Source of the DNA: Arthrobacter sp. SPG23
GTDB lineage: Bacteria > Actinomycetota > Actinomycetes > Actinomycetales > Micrococcaceae
DNA: 64,000 nt
Assembly (NCBI RefSeq): GCF_000876655.1
Contig: NZ_JYCN01000001.1
Location: 112,684 to 176,683, forward strand
Direction of reading: 5' to 3'
The notes beneath the pieces were generated by a model. That model saw nothing but the letters and a program-made list of their open reading frames with translations. It had not been told where the DNA came from and did not search any database. Below are positions 8,777 to 18,554 of this stretch, piece after piece (the first letter of the stretch is position 1; each line of letters begins with the position of its first letter). The position numbers and the translations under genes were made by a program.

Positions 8777-10222
8777 ATGGCTGCAAGCATGGAACCCGGC
8801 TACCTCCTCAGCGGCCGATACCGGATCGGTGCCCTCGTTGGCAGGGGGAGCCAGTCAGGCGTCTACAAGGCCTTCGATGAGCTCCTTCAGCGCGACGTCG
8901 CGGTCAAGCTCTTCCGGGACGACCCCGGGAACCTGGACCACGTGCGCCGCCAGGGCGAGGAAGCGCGCATCCTGGCCGGAATGAGCCACCACGCACTGGT
9001 CACCCTGCTGGACGCGGGCGCGGACCTCAGCGACCCCCGGCACCGGCGCACGTATCTTGTCATGGAACTGGTCCGCGGGCCGGACCTGCGCCAGCGCGCG
9101 GCCCAAGGCCCCCTTTCCGCGGCGCACCTGGCACTGATCGGCCACGACCTCGCCGACGGGCTTGCGTATATCCACCACCACGGCATCGTCCACCGGGACG
9201 TCAAGCCCGCCAATATCCTCCTGGTGGACTACAACAACGATGACCGCCGGCCGCGCGCCAAGCTGAGCGACTTCGGCGTGGCGATGATCCTCGGCGAAGG
9301 CCAGCGGAGCGGCCCCGCGGAAAGCTCCGGCACCCCGCAGTACCTCAGCCCCGAACAGGCTGCCAGCGAGCCGGTGGGCCCGCCCAGTGACGTGTACTCC
9401 CTGGGGCTGGTCCTGCTTGAGGGGCTGACCGGGAAGCCCGTGTACCCCGGGGCGCCGATCGCCTCGGCCATGGCGCGGCTCCTGCGGGATCCGCACATTC
9501 CCGAAGCAGTGGCACCCAAATGGGCTGCCCTGCTCACTTCCATGCTGTCCCGTGAGCCGGGGGACCGGCCCGGCGCCCGGGACGTTTCCCTTGCCCTGCG
9601 GCAGGAAGTCATCAGCGCGGCCGGGCGCCGGCGGGGCAGCAGCCCGGCATCGTCCGGGACCCCAGCGCCCGGGACGCGGGACGCGGGAACTGTGGCGGAA
9701 GCGCCGCCGTCGGACGTTTCTGCCGCGAATGAAGAGGCGCGGATGCGCGCCGTCGAACGCTACCGGATCCTGGACACGCCGCCGGACGGCACGTTCGACC
9801 GGATCGTAGCCCTGGCCGCCCGGATGTTCTCCGTCCCCGTGGCCATCGTCAGCGTGGTGGACCATGACCGGATCTGGTTCAAAGCCCATCACGGGACCGA
9901 CGTGGGCGAAATTGGGCGTGATCCCGGGCTGTGCGCATCCGCCATCCTGCAGGACGACGTCTGGGTGGTCCCGGACGCCGTCACGGACCCGCGCACCCTG
10001 GCGAACCCGCTCGTCGCGGGCGAGTTCGGCCTGCAGTTCTATGCCGGAGTGCCGCTGCGCACCCCCGACGGATACAACCTGGGGACGTTCTGCATCCTGG
10101 ACCGCAAGCCGCGGGAGTTCACCGCGGAAGATTCCCGCACGCTGGAGGATCTGGCCGCGATCGTGATGAACGACCTTGAGCTGCGACTCCAAAGCCGCAG
10201 CGCGGTGGCGGCCGGCAGATGA
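8777..10222 (+). CDS. Serine/threonine protein kinase with C-terminal GAF domain
   Basis: 481 aa, ATG with GAGAGG upstream. The kinase domain (about 15-275) has the glycine loop GRGSQSG (22-28), Lys44, HRDVKPAN with Asp141, and DFG at 165-167, so it should be active. A Gly/Ser/Pro linker (about 285-320) replaces the transmembrane segment and PASTA repeats of PknB-type kinases. A GAF domain follows (about 325-475), opening with RYRILDTPPDGTFDRI, a form common in cytoplasmic light, redox or small-molecule sensors. I infer a soluble kinase controlled by GAF ligand binding. Substrates are unknown, and no phosphatase is nearby. Confidence 0.9.
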   Translation: MAASMEPGYLLSGRYRIGALVGRGSQSGVYKAFDELLQRDVAVKLFRDDPGNLDHVRRQGEEARILAGMSHHALVTLLDAGADLSDPRHRRTYLVMELVRGPDLRQRAAQGPLSAAHLALIGHDLADGLAYIHHHGIVHRDVKPANILLVDYNNDDRRPRAKLSDFGVAMILGEGQRSGPAESSGTPQYLSPEQAASEPVGPPSDVYSLGLVLLEGLTGKPVYPGAPIASAMARLLRDPHIPEAVAPKWAALLTSMLSREPGDRPGARDVSLALRQEVISAAGRRRGSSPASSGTPAPGTRDAGTVAEAPPSDVSAANEEARMRAVERYRILDTPPDGTFDRIVALAARMFSVPVAIVSVVDHDRIWFKAHHGTDVGEIGRDPGLCASAILQDDVWVVPDAVTDPRTLANPLVAGEFGLQFYAGVPLRTPDGYNLGTFCILDRKPREFTAEDSRTLEDLAAIVMNDLELRLQSRSAVAAGR

Positions 10223-10230
10223 ACCGCCGC

Positions 10231-11433
10231 CTAGCGACGCCCCGCATGCAGGGCCAGTTCCAGCTCGAACCGGGCCCTCGGGTCTTCAAGCGCCTCCCCG
10301 AAGAGTTCGCGCAGCTGCGCCGCCCGGTAACCCACGGTCTGCGGATGGATGCCGAGCTCGGCCGCCACCGGAGCCCGCTGCCCCCAGTGCCGCAGCCAGG
10401 AAAGGAGGGTCTCCGCCAGCCTTTCGCGCTGCGCCGGGCGCAGGCCTTCCAGCGGCGCAAGCCTGCGCTCCGCCAATTCGGCGATGGCGGAGGGCTCAGA
10501 ACCGAGGACAATCTGGGCCAGGTGGTCATCCGCCCAGATGGGCGGATCCTCAGGGCCTTCCCGCGGCGGCAGCACCGAGGCTGCCAGCACGGCGAGCCGC
10601 AGCGAGTCGGGCACCTTTTCCCAGCTGCCGGCGGGCCCCACGGCAGCGGACCTGCCCTTCAGCGCCTTGTCCAGCGCCGCCCGGGCGCCCTCGGACTTCC
10701 GGGCCGGAACCAAGGCCACGGCATCCGTTTCGCGCTCCACCACCAGTGTTCCCGGCCCCAGCTGCAGCCGCAGCCCTGCCGACCGGTCCAGCGGGAGGGT
10801 GACCACCACGAGCCTCGCCGGCAGCGACCAGTCGGCCATGGAAGCCGCCTGCCGCAGCGCGGCCTCGTCCGCCTGGCCCATCAGCAGCAGCTCCAGCAGT
10901 TCGGTCCTGCGCCGGTCCACGGCCCCGGCGCGCTCGGACTGTTCAAAGGCGTAGGCCTCGGCGCTCACGGCGGACAGTTCGTCGATGTATGCCAGGATCG
11001 ATTCGCCCAGGTCCACCACCACGCTCTGGCCCAGGTCCTTTTCCATCGAGATCCGCGACATCTCCCGGAATGTCACTCGGGCACCCATACGGTACGCGCT
11101 CAGCAGCGCGTCCATGCTTCGGCCCTGGCGGAATTCGCCGCTGCCAAGCCCCGCCACGAGCTGCCGGCTCTCCTCGGACAGGGCGGGCAGCCTGGTACCG
11201 GGCAGCTGGAGGAACCGCTCCAGGGCAGCAGCCACCCCGCGCCGCAGGCCGCGGCCGAAGCGGCCCTCGATGGGCCTGGCGTAGGCAGGAACCAGCTGCG
11301 GGACCGCATCGATGATGGCCTCCACAATGCCGGGCATCTTGGGGCGCAGCAGGTCGCTGACCTCACGGGGCAGGGCCAGCCACGGCGGATCGTATGCGGG
11401 AGCTGCAGGACTCTTCGAGGCCGGAGGGTTCAT
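10231..11433 (-). CDS. PucR-family helix-turn-helix transcriptional regulator
   Basis: 400 aa from the ATG at 11433, supported by GGAAG about six bases upstream; the frame is open further up, to 11520. The C-terminal PucR-type HTH (VAAELGIHPQTVGYRAAQLRELFG) is clear. The middle resembles the GGDEF-like/CdaR region and the N-terminus is helical. It is convergent with the kinase gene and divergent from the ferredoxin reductase/desaturase pair 100 bases away, so those genes are its likely target (inference). The intergenic space contains an 8-bp palindrome GAACGTTC near 11471. Confidence 0.85.
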   Translation of the reverse strand: MNPPASKSPAAPAYDPPWLALPREVSDLLRPKMPGIVEAIIDAVPQLVPAYARPIEGRFGRGLRRGVAAALERFLQLPGTRLPALSEESRQLVAGLGSGEFRQGRSMDALLSAYRMGARVTFREMSRISMEKDLGQSVVVDLGESILAYIDELSAVSAEAYAFEQSERAGAVDRRRTELLELLLMGQADEAALRQAASMADWSLPARLVVVTLPLDRSAGLRLQLGPGTLVVERETDAVALVPARKSEGARAALDKALKGRSAAVGPAGSWEKVPDSLRLAVLAASVLPPREGPEDPPIWADDHLAQIVLGSEPSAIAELAERRLAPLEGLRPAQRERLAETLLSWLRHWGQRAPVAAELGIHPQTVGYRAAQLRELFGEALEDPRARFELELALHAGRR

Positions 11434-11532
11434 GAGAGACTTCCATAAGTTGTTTCGGGGGAACAGTTTAGAACGTTCGATCGTATGCCTTGGGAGAAGA
11501 AATATGCCTCGATCCAACATAAGGTTAATAAC

Positions 11533-12669
11533 ATGATCCGGCTCCGTAAGCTGGCGCGCGCCGCATCTGTACTGACCACCCCGCTAGCTCCAGAAGATAT
11601 TCTGTCGCTCTTCAACCCTGTGTTCTCTGCCCGCCAGTTGCGCGGCATAGTCACCAGGGTGGTGGCCGAGACGGCCGATTCCGCCACTATCTTCTTCCGT
11701 CCAGGCCGCGGCTGGAAGGCCCACCAGGCCGGCCAGTGGGCCCGCATCGGCGTCGAACTCGACGGCGTGCGGCACTGGCGTTCCTATTCCCTGAGCGCCC
11801 CCGCCGGCCAGGATCCCGCCATCACCGTGACCGACGTTGGCGCCGTTTCCGGCGTCCTGGTGCGCAACACCCGCCCCGGTGACGTGCTGTTCCTGGCCCC
11901 GCCGCAGGGCGACTTCGTCCTTCCCGAGCACCCCCGGCCGTTGCTGATGCTCACCGCCGGCAGCGGCATCACCCCCGTGATGTCCATGGTGCGAACGCTG
12001 GTTCCGCACCGTCCGGATGCCGACGTCGTGCTGATCCATTCAGCCCGGACCCCCGAAGACAGCATCTTCCGGGAAGAACTGTCGGAGCTTGCCGACCAGT
12101 TCCCCAACTTCAAGGTCACCCACTGGTTTACCGGCGAACGCGGCCGGGTGGACTTCTCCTCTGCCGCCATGCTGGACGAACTCTGCCCGGACTGGCGCCA
12201 CCGCGCAGCCTATGCGTGCGGACCCGAAGGATTCCTGGACGACGCCGAAGCACTGTGGTCCGCGGAGGCCGCTGCTGCAGCGGAGGGTTCCACGCTCACC
12301 GAAGGTTCGGCCGCCGGAGAGTCCCACCAGCCGGAGGGGCCCTTTGCAGCCGACCCGATCAACCTCATCATCGAACGCTTCACCACCAGCCTCGCCGCCG
12401 GTGCAGGGCACGACGGCGGACTGGTCACCTTTGAGGCCTCCGACCGCGAGGTTGAGGTGGACGGAAGCACCCCGCTGCTGGACGTCGGCGAAGACGCCGG
12501 CGTGCTGATGCCCAGCGGCTGCCGGATGGGCATCTGCCACAGCTGCCTTACCCCCCTGCGGGCGGGGCACGTCCGCGACCTCCGCACCGGCGAAGTCCAT
12601 GGCGAGCCGGGCCAACTAATCCAGACGTGTGTATCGGCAGCCGCCGGACCCGTTAACCTCGACATTTGA
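11533..12669 (+). CDS. Ferredoxin reductase with C-terminal 2Fe-2S domain, partner of the desaturase
   Basis: 378 aa from the ATG at 11533 (AAGG upstream); the longer frame to 11485 has a less plausible N-terminus. The FAD-binding domain has RSYSLSAPAG, the NAD(P)-binding domain has TAGSGITPVMSM and CGPEGFLDD, and the C-terminal plant-type ferredoxin domain has CRMGICHSC and a distal QTC cluster cysteine. It should pass electrons from NAD(P)H to the downstream membrane desaturase, 13 bases away, as Rv3230c does for DesA3 in M. tuberculosis. Confidence 0.92.
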   Translation: MIRLRKLARAASVLTTPLAPEDILSLFNPVFSARQLRGIVTRVVAETADSATIFFRPGRGWKAHQAGQWARIGVELDGVRHWRSYSLSAPAGQDPAITVTDVGAVSGVLVRNTRPGDVLFLAPPQGDFVLPEHPRPLLMLTAGSGITPVMSMVRTLVPHRPDADVVLIHSARTPEDSIFREELSELADQFPNFKVTHWFTGERGRVDFSSAAMLDELCPDWRHRAAYACGPEGFLDDAEALWSAEAAAAAEGSTLTEGSAAGESHQPEGPFAADPINLIIERFTTSLAAGAGHDGGLVTFEASDREVEVDGSTPLLDVGEDAGVLMPSGCRMGICHSCLTPLRAGHVRDLRTGEVHGEPGQLIQTCVSAAAGPVNLDI

Positions 12670-12682
12670 GGAGCACCACCGC

Positions 12683-13921
12683 ATGGCAATAGTTACCAAC
12701 CACGAAGCCGAGACCACGGAAGACGCCGTTGTGCCGTCCTCGCGCGACGACGCCGCCTTGAAGGCGGATGCAGCTGCGGAAGCCTCCGGGGCCCAGGCCG
12801 CGAAAACCCGCCGGGGGGCGCTGGCCACTTCCGGCAGCCCGCTGGTCCGTCCGCCGGCCGCAGCGCACCTCTCGGACGAGCAGGTGGCCGAGCTGGGCCG
12901 CGAACTTGATGCCATCAAGGACGACATCCTGGCCAAGCGGGGATCCTCCGACGCCGCATATATCCGCCGCATGATCAAGATCCAGCGCGGACTGGAGATC
13001 TCCGGCCGCGCAACGCTCCTGGTCAGCCGGAACAAGGCTGCCTGGATCACCGGCACCACCCTGCTGAGCCTGGCCAAGATCCTGGAAAACATGGAGATCG
13101 GGCACAACGTCCTGCACGGCCAGTGGGACTGGATGCGGGACCCGGACATCCACTCCACCACCTGGGAATGGGACTTCGTCACCCCGGCCCGCTCCTGGCA
13201 GCACACGCACAATGACCTGCACCACCGCTGGACCAACGTGGTGGGCAAGGACAACGACGTCGGATACAACCTGCTGCGGATGGACCCCCAGCAGGAGTGG
13301 AAGCCGTTCAACCTCGGCAACCCGCTCTACAACGCCATCCTGGCACCGGTCTTCGAGTGGGGCATCGCGATCTACGATCTCGAGCTCCAGGACTACAAGG
13401 AAGGCAACAAGTCCAAGGAAGCCCTGGTCAAGGACCTCAAGGCGCTCGGCATCAAGGCGCTCAAGCAGTTCACTAAGGACTACGCCGCCACCCCCGCCGT
13501 CGCAATGCTGACCGGCTCCGGCAAACAGGCGCTCTACGGCACGCTGACCGCCAACGCGGTACGCAACGTCTGGGCCCACGCAGTGATCTTCTGCGGTCAC
13601 TTCCCCGAGGGGACAGACACCTTCACCGAGGAAATGGTGGAAGGGGAGACCCGCGGGGACTGGTACGTGCGGCAGATGATCGGCTCCGCCAACATCTCCG
13701 GTTCCAAGTTCATGCACCTCATGACCGGCAACCTTTCGCACCAGATCGAGCACCACCTCTTCCCGGACATTCCGTCCAACCGCTATGCCGAGGTGGCGCC
13801 GAAGGTGCAGGAGATCTGCAAGCGCTACGGCCTGCCGTACACCACAGGACCGATCTGGAAGCAGGTCGGATCCACGTGGGCCAAGGTCTTCAAGCTGGCG
13901 CTGCCGCCCAAGAAGGCCTGA
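12683..13921 (+). CDS. Membrane fatty acid (acyl-CoA) desaturase, DesA3-like
   Basis: 412 aa. The ATG at 12683 is chosen for the GAGGAG upstream. Three histidine boxes that bind the di-iron centre are present: HNVLH, HTHNDLHH and HQIEHH. Hydrophobic segments lie around the first and third boxes. The N-terminal 70 residues are low-complexity and charged. Adjacent to its reductase, it most likely introduces a delta-9 double bond into stearoyl/palmitoyl chains to tune membrane fluidity. The operon ends at a strong terminator. Confidence 0.92.
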   Translation: MAIVTNHEAETTEDAVVPSSRDDAALKADAAAEASGAQAAKTRRGALATSGSPLVRPPAAAHLSDEQVAELGRELDAIKDDILAKRGSSDAAYIRRMIKIQRGLEISGRATLLVSRNKAAWITGTTLLSLAKILENMEIGHNVLHGQWDWMRDPDIHSTTWEWDFVTPARSWQHTHNDLHHRWTNVVGKDNDVGYNLLRMDPQQEWKPFNLGNPLYNAILAPVFEWGIAIYDLELQDYKEGNKSKEALVKDLKALGIKALKQFTKDYAATPAVAMLTGSGKQALYGTLTANAVRNVWAHAVIFCGHFPEGTDTFTEEMVEGETRGDWYVRQMIGSANISGSKFMHLMTGNLSHQIEHHLFPDIPSNRYAEVAPKVQEICKRYGLPYTTGPIWKQVGSTWAKVFKLALPPKKA

Positions 13922-13944
13922 CCGCCGGCTCCCGGTGTGACGTG

Positions 13945-13977
13945 AGAGGGCGCCTGCCATTGCGGCAGGCGCCCTCT
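13945..13977 (+). terminator. Rho-independent-type hairpin after the desaturase gene
   Basis: A 14-bp perfect stem (AGAGGGCGCCTGCC with its complement) has a 5-base loop ATTGC. It lies 24 bases after the desaturase stop and between convergent genes, so it may end transcription from both sides. There is no real T-run, as is usual in high-GC actinobacteria. Confidence 0.8.
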
Positions 13978-14018
13978 GTCATGCCCGGGACATCACGCCG
14001 GGGGCTCACACCCCGACC

Positions 14019-14660
14019 TCACGCCGGGGGCTTTGCCGCTGCACCGAGAATGTGGGCTACCCGGGGATTGCCCGGGAGGACTGAAAATCCGAAGCGTTCC
14101 ACATTCTGCAGTGTGAGGCCCGCGGCTGCGATCACGCTGGCGGTGTCGCGGTTCGGATGGCATCCGCCGGCCATCCGGCTCCACAGCGGGGTGAGCAGAT
14201 CCTCGGCAGCCGCCAGTACAAAGTGTGCGGAGCGGACATGCTCGTAGAACAGCAGAAGGCCGCCGGGCCGGAGGACCCGCAGCGTCTCCGTCAGGACGGC
14301 GGACTGGTCTGCCACGCTGCACAGGACCAGGCTGCAGACCACCACGTCCACGGATTCATCAGCCGCGGGCAGTGATTCCGCCACGCCGTTGTGGACCGTG
14401 ATGGGTACGGGAGCCTGGATTGCCTCGGCCAGCGCCAGCGCCCGGAGCGTCGGGTCCGGTTCGAGCGCCAGCACGCTGCTCACGGCTGAAGGGTAGAAGG
14501 GGAAAGTGGCACCGTAGCCCGCGCCGATTTCGACGACGGTGCCGTGCGCTGCCTCGACGAGGCGCCGGCGGTGGTCCGCAGCCCCGCGCGCGTCCATGCG
14601 CGGGCCCACACGGGCGAATTGTTGTCCGAAGGATGAATTCCGGCGGTTGGTTTCCGGCAT
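14019..14660 (-). CDS. Class I SAM-dependent methyltransferase
   Basis: 213 aa, ATG with AAGGAG upstream. The Rossmann-type SAM-binding motif VVEIGAGYGA is at about 42-51, the acidic residue in LALEPDP ends strand 2, and VDVVVCSLVLCSV and LRVLRPGGLLLFYEHV form the later motifs. It belongs to the Methyltransf_11/25 group (UbiE-like); the substrate is unknown. It starts 15 bases after the corrected end of copB, so it is probably the last gene of the copper operon. Confidence 0.85.
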   Translation of the reverse strand: MPETNRRNSSFGQQFARVGPRMDARGAADHRRRLVEAAHGTVVEIGAGYGATFPFYPSAVSSVLALEPDPTLRALALAEAIQAPVPITVHNGVAESLPAADESVDVVVCSLVLCSVADQSAVLTETLRVLRPGGLLLFYEHVRSAHFVLAAAEDLLTPLWSRMAGGCHPNRDTASVIAAAGLTLQNVERFGFSVLPGNPRVAHILGAAAKPPA

Positions 14661-14675
14661 CGGGGGCTCCTTGGG

Positions 14676-16851
14676 TCAGTGTGCCTGCGCCGGATTGAGC
14701 TTCAGCCGGCGCAGCAGCTGCGCATTGAGGGCCACCACCACCGTGGAGGCGGACATCAGCACGGCGCCTGCGGCGGGGGACAGGGACGATCCCGGCGAAG
14801 GCCAGCACGCCGGCCGCCAGCGGCACCGCAATGATGTTGTAGCCCGTGGCCCAGACGAGGTTCTGCCACATCTTGCGGTAGCTCGCCCGGGAAAGGTCCA
14901 CCATGGAGAGGACGGCCCGGGGATCGTTGCCGGCCAGGACCACGCCGGCGGACTCCATGGCCACGTCGGTCCCGCCGCCGATCGCTATGCCCACTTCGGC
15001 GCGGGCCAGGGCGGGGGAGTCGTTGACGCCGTCACCCACCATGGCCACCCGGAGTCCGCGGCCCTGGAGCTCGGCGACTTTTTTGTCCTTGTCCGCCGGG
15101 AGGACTTCGGCGAAGACCTCGTCGATCTGGAGGTCCGCGGCGACGGCCTGCGCCACCTGCCGGGCATCCCCGGTGATCATGGCCACCTTGATTCCGCGGT
15201 TCTGCAGGGCCGCGACGGCCTGCCGGGATTCCGGACGGACGGCGTCTTCGAGGCTGACGGCGCCAAGGACCCGCCCGGCGTCGTCCACTACATGGAGGAC
15301 AGCTGCGCCCCGGTCCATCCAGGCTGCTGTAACGGCAGCGAGCGTCGGCGGCTCGGCGGCACCCAGTTCGCGGAGGAGGGCGGGACCGCCCACGTATACG
15401 GTCCTGCCATCGATGCTGGCACGGACACCGCGGCCGGTCATGGAGCTGAAGTCCCTGGCCTCCGGGACGGTGAGCCCGCGCCCGCGGGCGGCCGCGACGA
15501 TGGCGCGTGCCACCGGGTGCTCGCTGTCCGATTCCACGGCTGCGGCAAGTGCCAGGAGCCCGTCCCGGTCCATCCCCTCAACCGCGGCCACTTCCTTCAG
15601 CTCGGGCTCGCCCTTGGTCAAGGTTCCGGTTTTATCGAAAAGCACGACGTCGACGGTCCGCATGCGCTCCAGTGCCATCCGGTTTTTGATCAGCACGCCG
15701 GCCCGGGCTGCGCGTTCGGTGGAAATGGCGATCACCAGCGGGATGGCGAGCCCCAGCGCGTGGGGGCAGGCAATGACCAATACCGTAACGGTGCGTGTCA
15801 CGGCGTCGGGAATACTGCCCAGCAGCGTCCAGACGACGAAAGTGATGACGCCTGCACCTGCGGCGAAGTAGAAGAGGAACGCCGCTGCCCGGTCCGCGAG
15901 GGCCTGGGCCCGGGAGGACGACGCCTGCGCCTCGGCAACAAGCCGCTGGATTCCGGCCAGGGCTGTGTCCTCGCCGATGGCGGTCACCCGAACCCTGACC
16001 GCGTTGTCCGTGGCGATGGTTCCGGCCACCACCGGGTCTCCCGGCGAACGCAGGACGGTCTTGGATTCGCCCGTGATCATGGATTCATCGAACTCCGCCT
16101 GCCCGTCGCTGACAGTGCCGTCCGCCGGCATCCGGCCGCCCGAGCGGACCAGGATGAGATCGCCGGACCGGAGGTCGGACACGCTGACGGTTTCGGTGCC
16201 CGCGTCCGTGATGCGTTCAGCTTCGTCCGGAAGCAGGGCCGCCAGGGCGTCCAGGGCCCCCTGGGCCGAGCCCAGCGCCCGCATCTCGATCCAGTGGCCC
16301 AGCAGCATGATGGCAACGAGCAGCGCGAGCTCCCACCAGAAGTCCAGGTCGAATCCGCCGAGCCCCAGGCTGGTGGCCCAGGACGCGACGAACGCCACCG
16401 TGATGGCCATGCCGATGAGGAGCATCATGCCGGGTTTCCGGGACTTGAGCTCGTTGAGCCCGCCGCGGAGGAACGGCTGGCCTCCGTAGACGAAAATCAC
16501 GGTGCCCAGGAGCGGCGGGATCCAGTTGGAGCCAGGGAATACCGGCGGCATGTAGCCCAGCAGGTGTCCGAACATCGGGCTGAAGTAGACCACCGGCACG
16601 GCCAGGGCAAGGGTCAGCCAAAACCTGTTCTTGAACATCGCCACGCTGTGCCCGGCATGCTGGCCGTGGCTGTGGACCATGTGTTCATCGTCAACCGGCC
16701 CGCTGCCGCCGGGCTGGTGGCCGGCGGGGTGCCCGCCCTGGCCCTGCACCTGGTGGTTGCCGTGATCCGGCAGCGCGGAGTGGCCGGCGTGTTCCCGGCC
16801 CGGATCTGTTTGCCCGGTGTGCAGTTGGCCTGCACCGTGGCGGGGGTCCAT
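14676..16851 (-). CDS. copB: Copper-exporting P1B-type ATPase, CopB-like (frameshifted near the C-terminus)
   Basis: About 724 aa when corrected. A His-rich N-terminus (HGQHAGHS and others) replaces the CxxC domain, followed by transmembrane helices. The CPHALGLAIP metal motif is the CPH signature of P1B-3 copper/silver pumps. The phosphorylation motif DKTGTLTKGEP, TGD and GDGVNDSPAL are all intact. After GVLAFAGIV one extra base in GGG on the plus strand (14783-14785) shifts the frame. Removing it gives the expected last helices with LMSASTVVVALN and a stop at 14676. Start ATG 16851 has AAAGGAG. Confidence 0.9.
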
Positions 16852-16901
16852 GATGTGCTCCTTTGAGACGTCACCTTGGTTGGCGTTGATCTACCGTCAA
16901 C

Positions 16902-16918
16902 ATACCCCCAGGGGGTAT
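16902..16918. promoter_or_regulatory. CsoR-like copper operator
   Basis: ATACCCCCAGGGGGTAT is a perfect 17-base palindrome around a central A. It matches the G/C-tract inverted repeats bound by the copper repressor CsoR in actinobacteria and firmicutes. It sits between the end of the multicopper oxidase gene and copB, about 50 bases before the copB start, so copB probably has its own copper-inducible promoter. No csoR gene is in the window. Confidence 0.75.
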
Positions 16919-16931
16919 AAACCGCAAGGGC

Positions 16932-18554
16932 CTAGCGGACTTCGATGACGCCCATCATTCCGAGGTCCTCATGGTCAAGGATGTGGCAGTGGTAGACGGA
17001 CCGGCCCACGAAGTCGTTGAAAGCCACACGGACCTTCACCCGGCCCTGCGCCGGAATGTTGACGACGTCCCGCCACTCTGGCCGGTCCGGGGCGCGGCCG
17101 CCCTCCTCAATGACCTGCATCGGCCAGACGTGCAGGTGGAACGGGTGGTCCATGGGGCTGGGATTGGTCAGGGTCCATTCCTCCACGCTTCCTGCCGCCA
17201 CCGTGGTGTCCGTCCTCGCCTCGCTGAACTCCCGGCCGTTGATGGTGAAGCCCATCATGGCCCCGCCCATTCCCATGCCTGCGCCGGAGGAGAGCGTAAG
17301 CTGCCGGTGCGCTGCCACTGCGGCCGTCCGCAGGTCGTCCGGTTCCCGGACCGACGGCAGCGGCGACGACGACGGGGACGGCTGCGGCGACGGGGACGTT
17401 CCGGGGCTTCCCGCAACGCGAAGGGTGGCCAGCGCCGCACCGGCCGCGTCCGGTTGTTCCGTCCGCCGGGGACCGGGTCCCGGGCCCATCATGCCGGCCA
17501 TGCTGCCGCGGTCGTAGTACGCGGCACGCAGGATGGAATCTCCGGCCGCTGTGGTGACCAGCACGTCCGCCCGGTTGCCCGGTGCCAGGAAGAGTTCCTC
17601 CACCGCCGACGGCGTGCGGAACCGACCCGAATCCATCCCCAGCAACTGAAGCTGCTGGCCGTCAAGCCGCAGCGCGAGATAGCGGGCCACGCAGGCGTTG
17701 ATGATGCGCCACCGTTCGCGCTGGCCCGGCACGGCGGTGAACCCGGGATTGCTCTGGCCGTTGACCAGGATGAGTTCGCCCTCCCTGCCCAGCATCCGCT
17801 CCATCTGTGACACGCGGACAACGTTCCCGCCGCCGTCCAGGGTGGTGTCGGAAATGACCAGGACGCGTTCGGTGCTTGCCGGAACGGGTTCCGGGTCCTC
17901 CACGATGATCGCGCCAAAGAGGCCGGCGAAGACCTGGTCGGCAACCATGCCGTGGTGGTGCGGGTGGTACCAGTACACTCCGGGAGGGTGGTCCGCCGGG
18001 AGCCGGTACTCGTAGTCATAGGCGGCGCCCGGATTTACCACAACGAAAGGGTTGTCCCCGGTGCCCTCGGGGGAGACGTGGAGTCCGTGGACGTGCAGGT
18101 TGGTGGGCTGGTCAAGGTTGTTGGCCAGCCGGACGCTCAGAACATCTCCCCGCCGCAGGCGGAGGGTTGGGCCGGGAATCCCGCCGTTGTAGCCCAGGGC
18201 CCAGGCCTGCTGCCCGGCCAGCTGAATCCGGGCTGCGGCAGCTTCGAGCCGCACCTCCAGCCGGCCGCCGGTGCTGCGCAGCTCAGAAGGCTGCGACAGT
18301 TCAGCTCCTGCTGCCGGGGCGGTCCGGGATGATGACCGGGAAGCCAGCGACCACCACAGCCCGGCTCCGCCGGCTGCGGTGGCCGCCGCTCCGAGTCCGC
18401 CCAGGAGCAGCGCGCCGCGCCGGCTCATGGGGCGGCGGGCGGGACGGCCGGCCACTGGTTCGCGGCTTGGTTCGGGGCCGGACTGGCGGCGCGGTTCCCT
18501 GTCCGGCTGCGGGCCCGGTGGGGGTCCCGCAGGCGGCGTGCTGGCAGGAGCCAC
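16932..18554 (-). CDS. Multicopper oxidase (CueO/laccase type), Tat-exported
   Basis: 540 aa from a GTG that overlaps the upstream stop by one base. A twin-arginine signal (PMSRRGALLLGG and a hydrophobic stretch) predicts folded export. All copper-site motifs are present: HVHGLH, WYHPHHHG, HPFHLHVW and the type 1 site YHCHILDHEDLGMMG. A Met/Gly/Pro-rich insert (AGMMGPGPG and MGMGGAMMG) resembles the methionine-rich copper-binding loop of CueO. Role: oxidation of Cu(I) to the less toxic Cu(II) outside the membrane, alongside CopB. Confidence 0.93.
   Translation of the reverse strand: MAPASTPPAGPPPGPQPDREPRRQSGPEPSREPVAGRPARRPMSRRGALLLGGLGAAATAAGGAGLWWSLASRSSSRTAPAAGAELSQPSELRSTGGRLEVRLEAAAARIQLAGQQAWALGYNGGIPGPTLRLRRGDVLSVRLANNLDQPTNLHVHGLHVSPEGTGDNPFVVVNPGAAYDYEYRLPADHPPGVYWYHPHHHGMVADQVFAGLFGAIIVEDPEPVPASTERVLVISDTTLDGGGNVVRVSQMERMLGREGELILVNGQSNPGFTAVPGQRERWRIINACVARYLALRLDGQQLQLLGMDSGRFRTPSAVEELFLAPGNRADVLVTTAAGDSILRAAYYDRGSMAGMMGPGPGPRRTEQPDAAGAALATLRVAGSPGTSPSPQPSPSSSPLPSVREPDDLRTAAVAAHRQLTLSSGAGMGMGGAMMGFTINGREFSEARTDTTVAAGSVEEWTLTNPSPMDHPFHLHVWPMQVIEEGGRAPDRPEWRDVVNIPAQGRVKVRVAFNDFVGRSVYHCHILDHEDLGMMGVIEVR

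Noticed and set aside
9243..9260. Possible frameshift in the kinase around DYNNDDRRPR
   Set aside because: The insert between the catalytic loop and DFG is in frame and simply a longer loop; all kinase motifs continue normally.
14539..16866. Plus-strand open frame of 775 codons opposite copB
   Set aside because: Antisense to clear P-type ATPase motifs, with no domain of its own.
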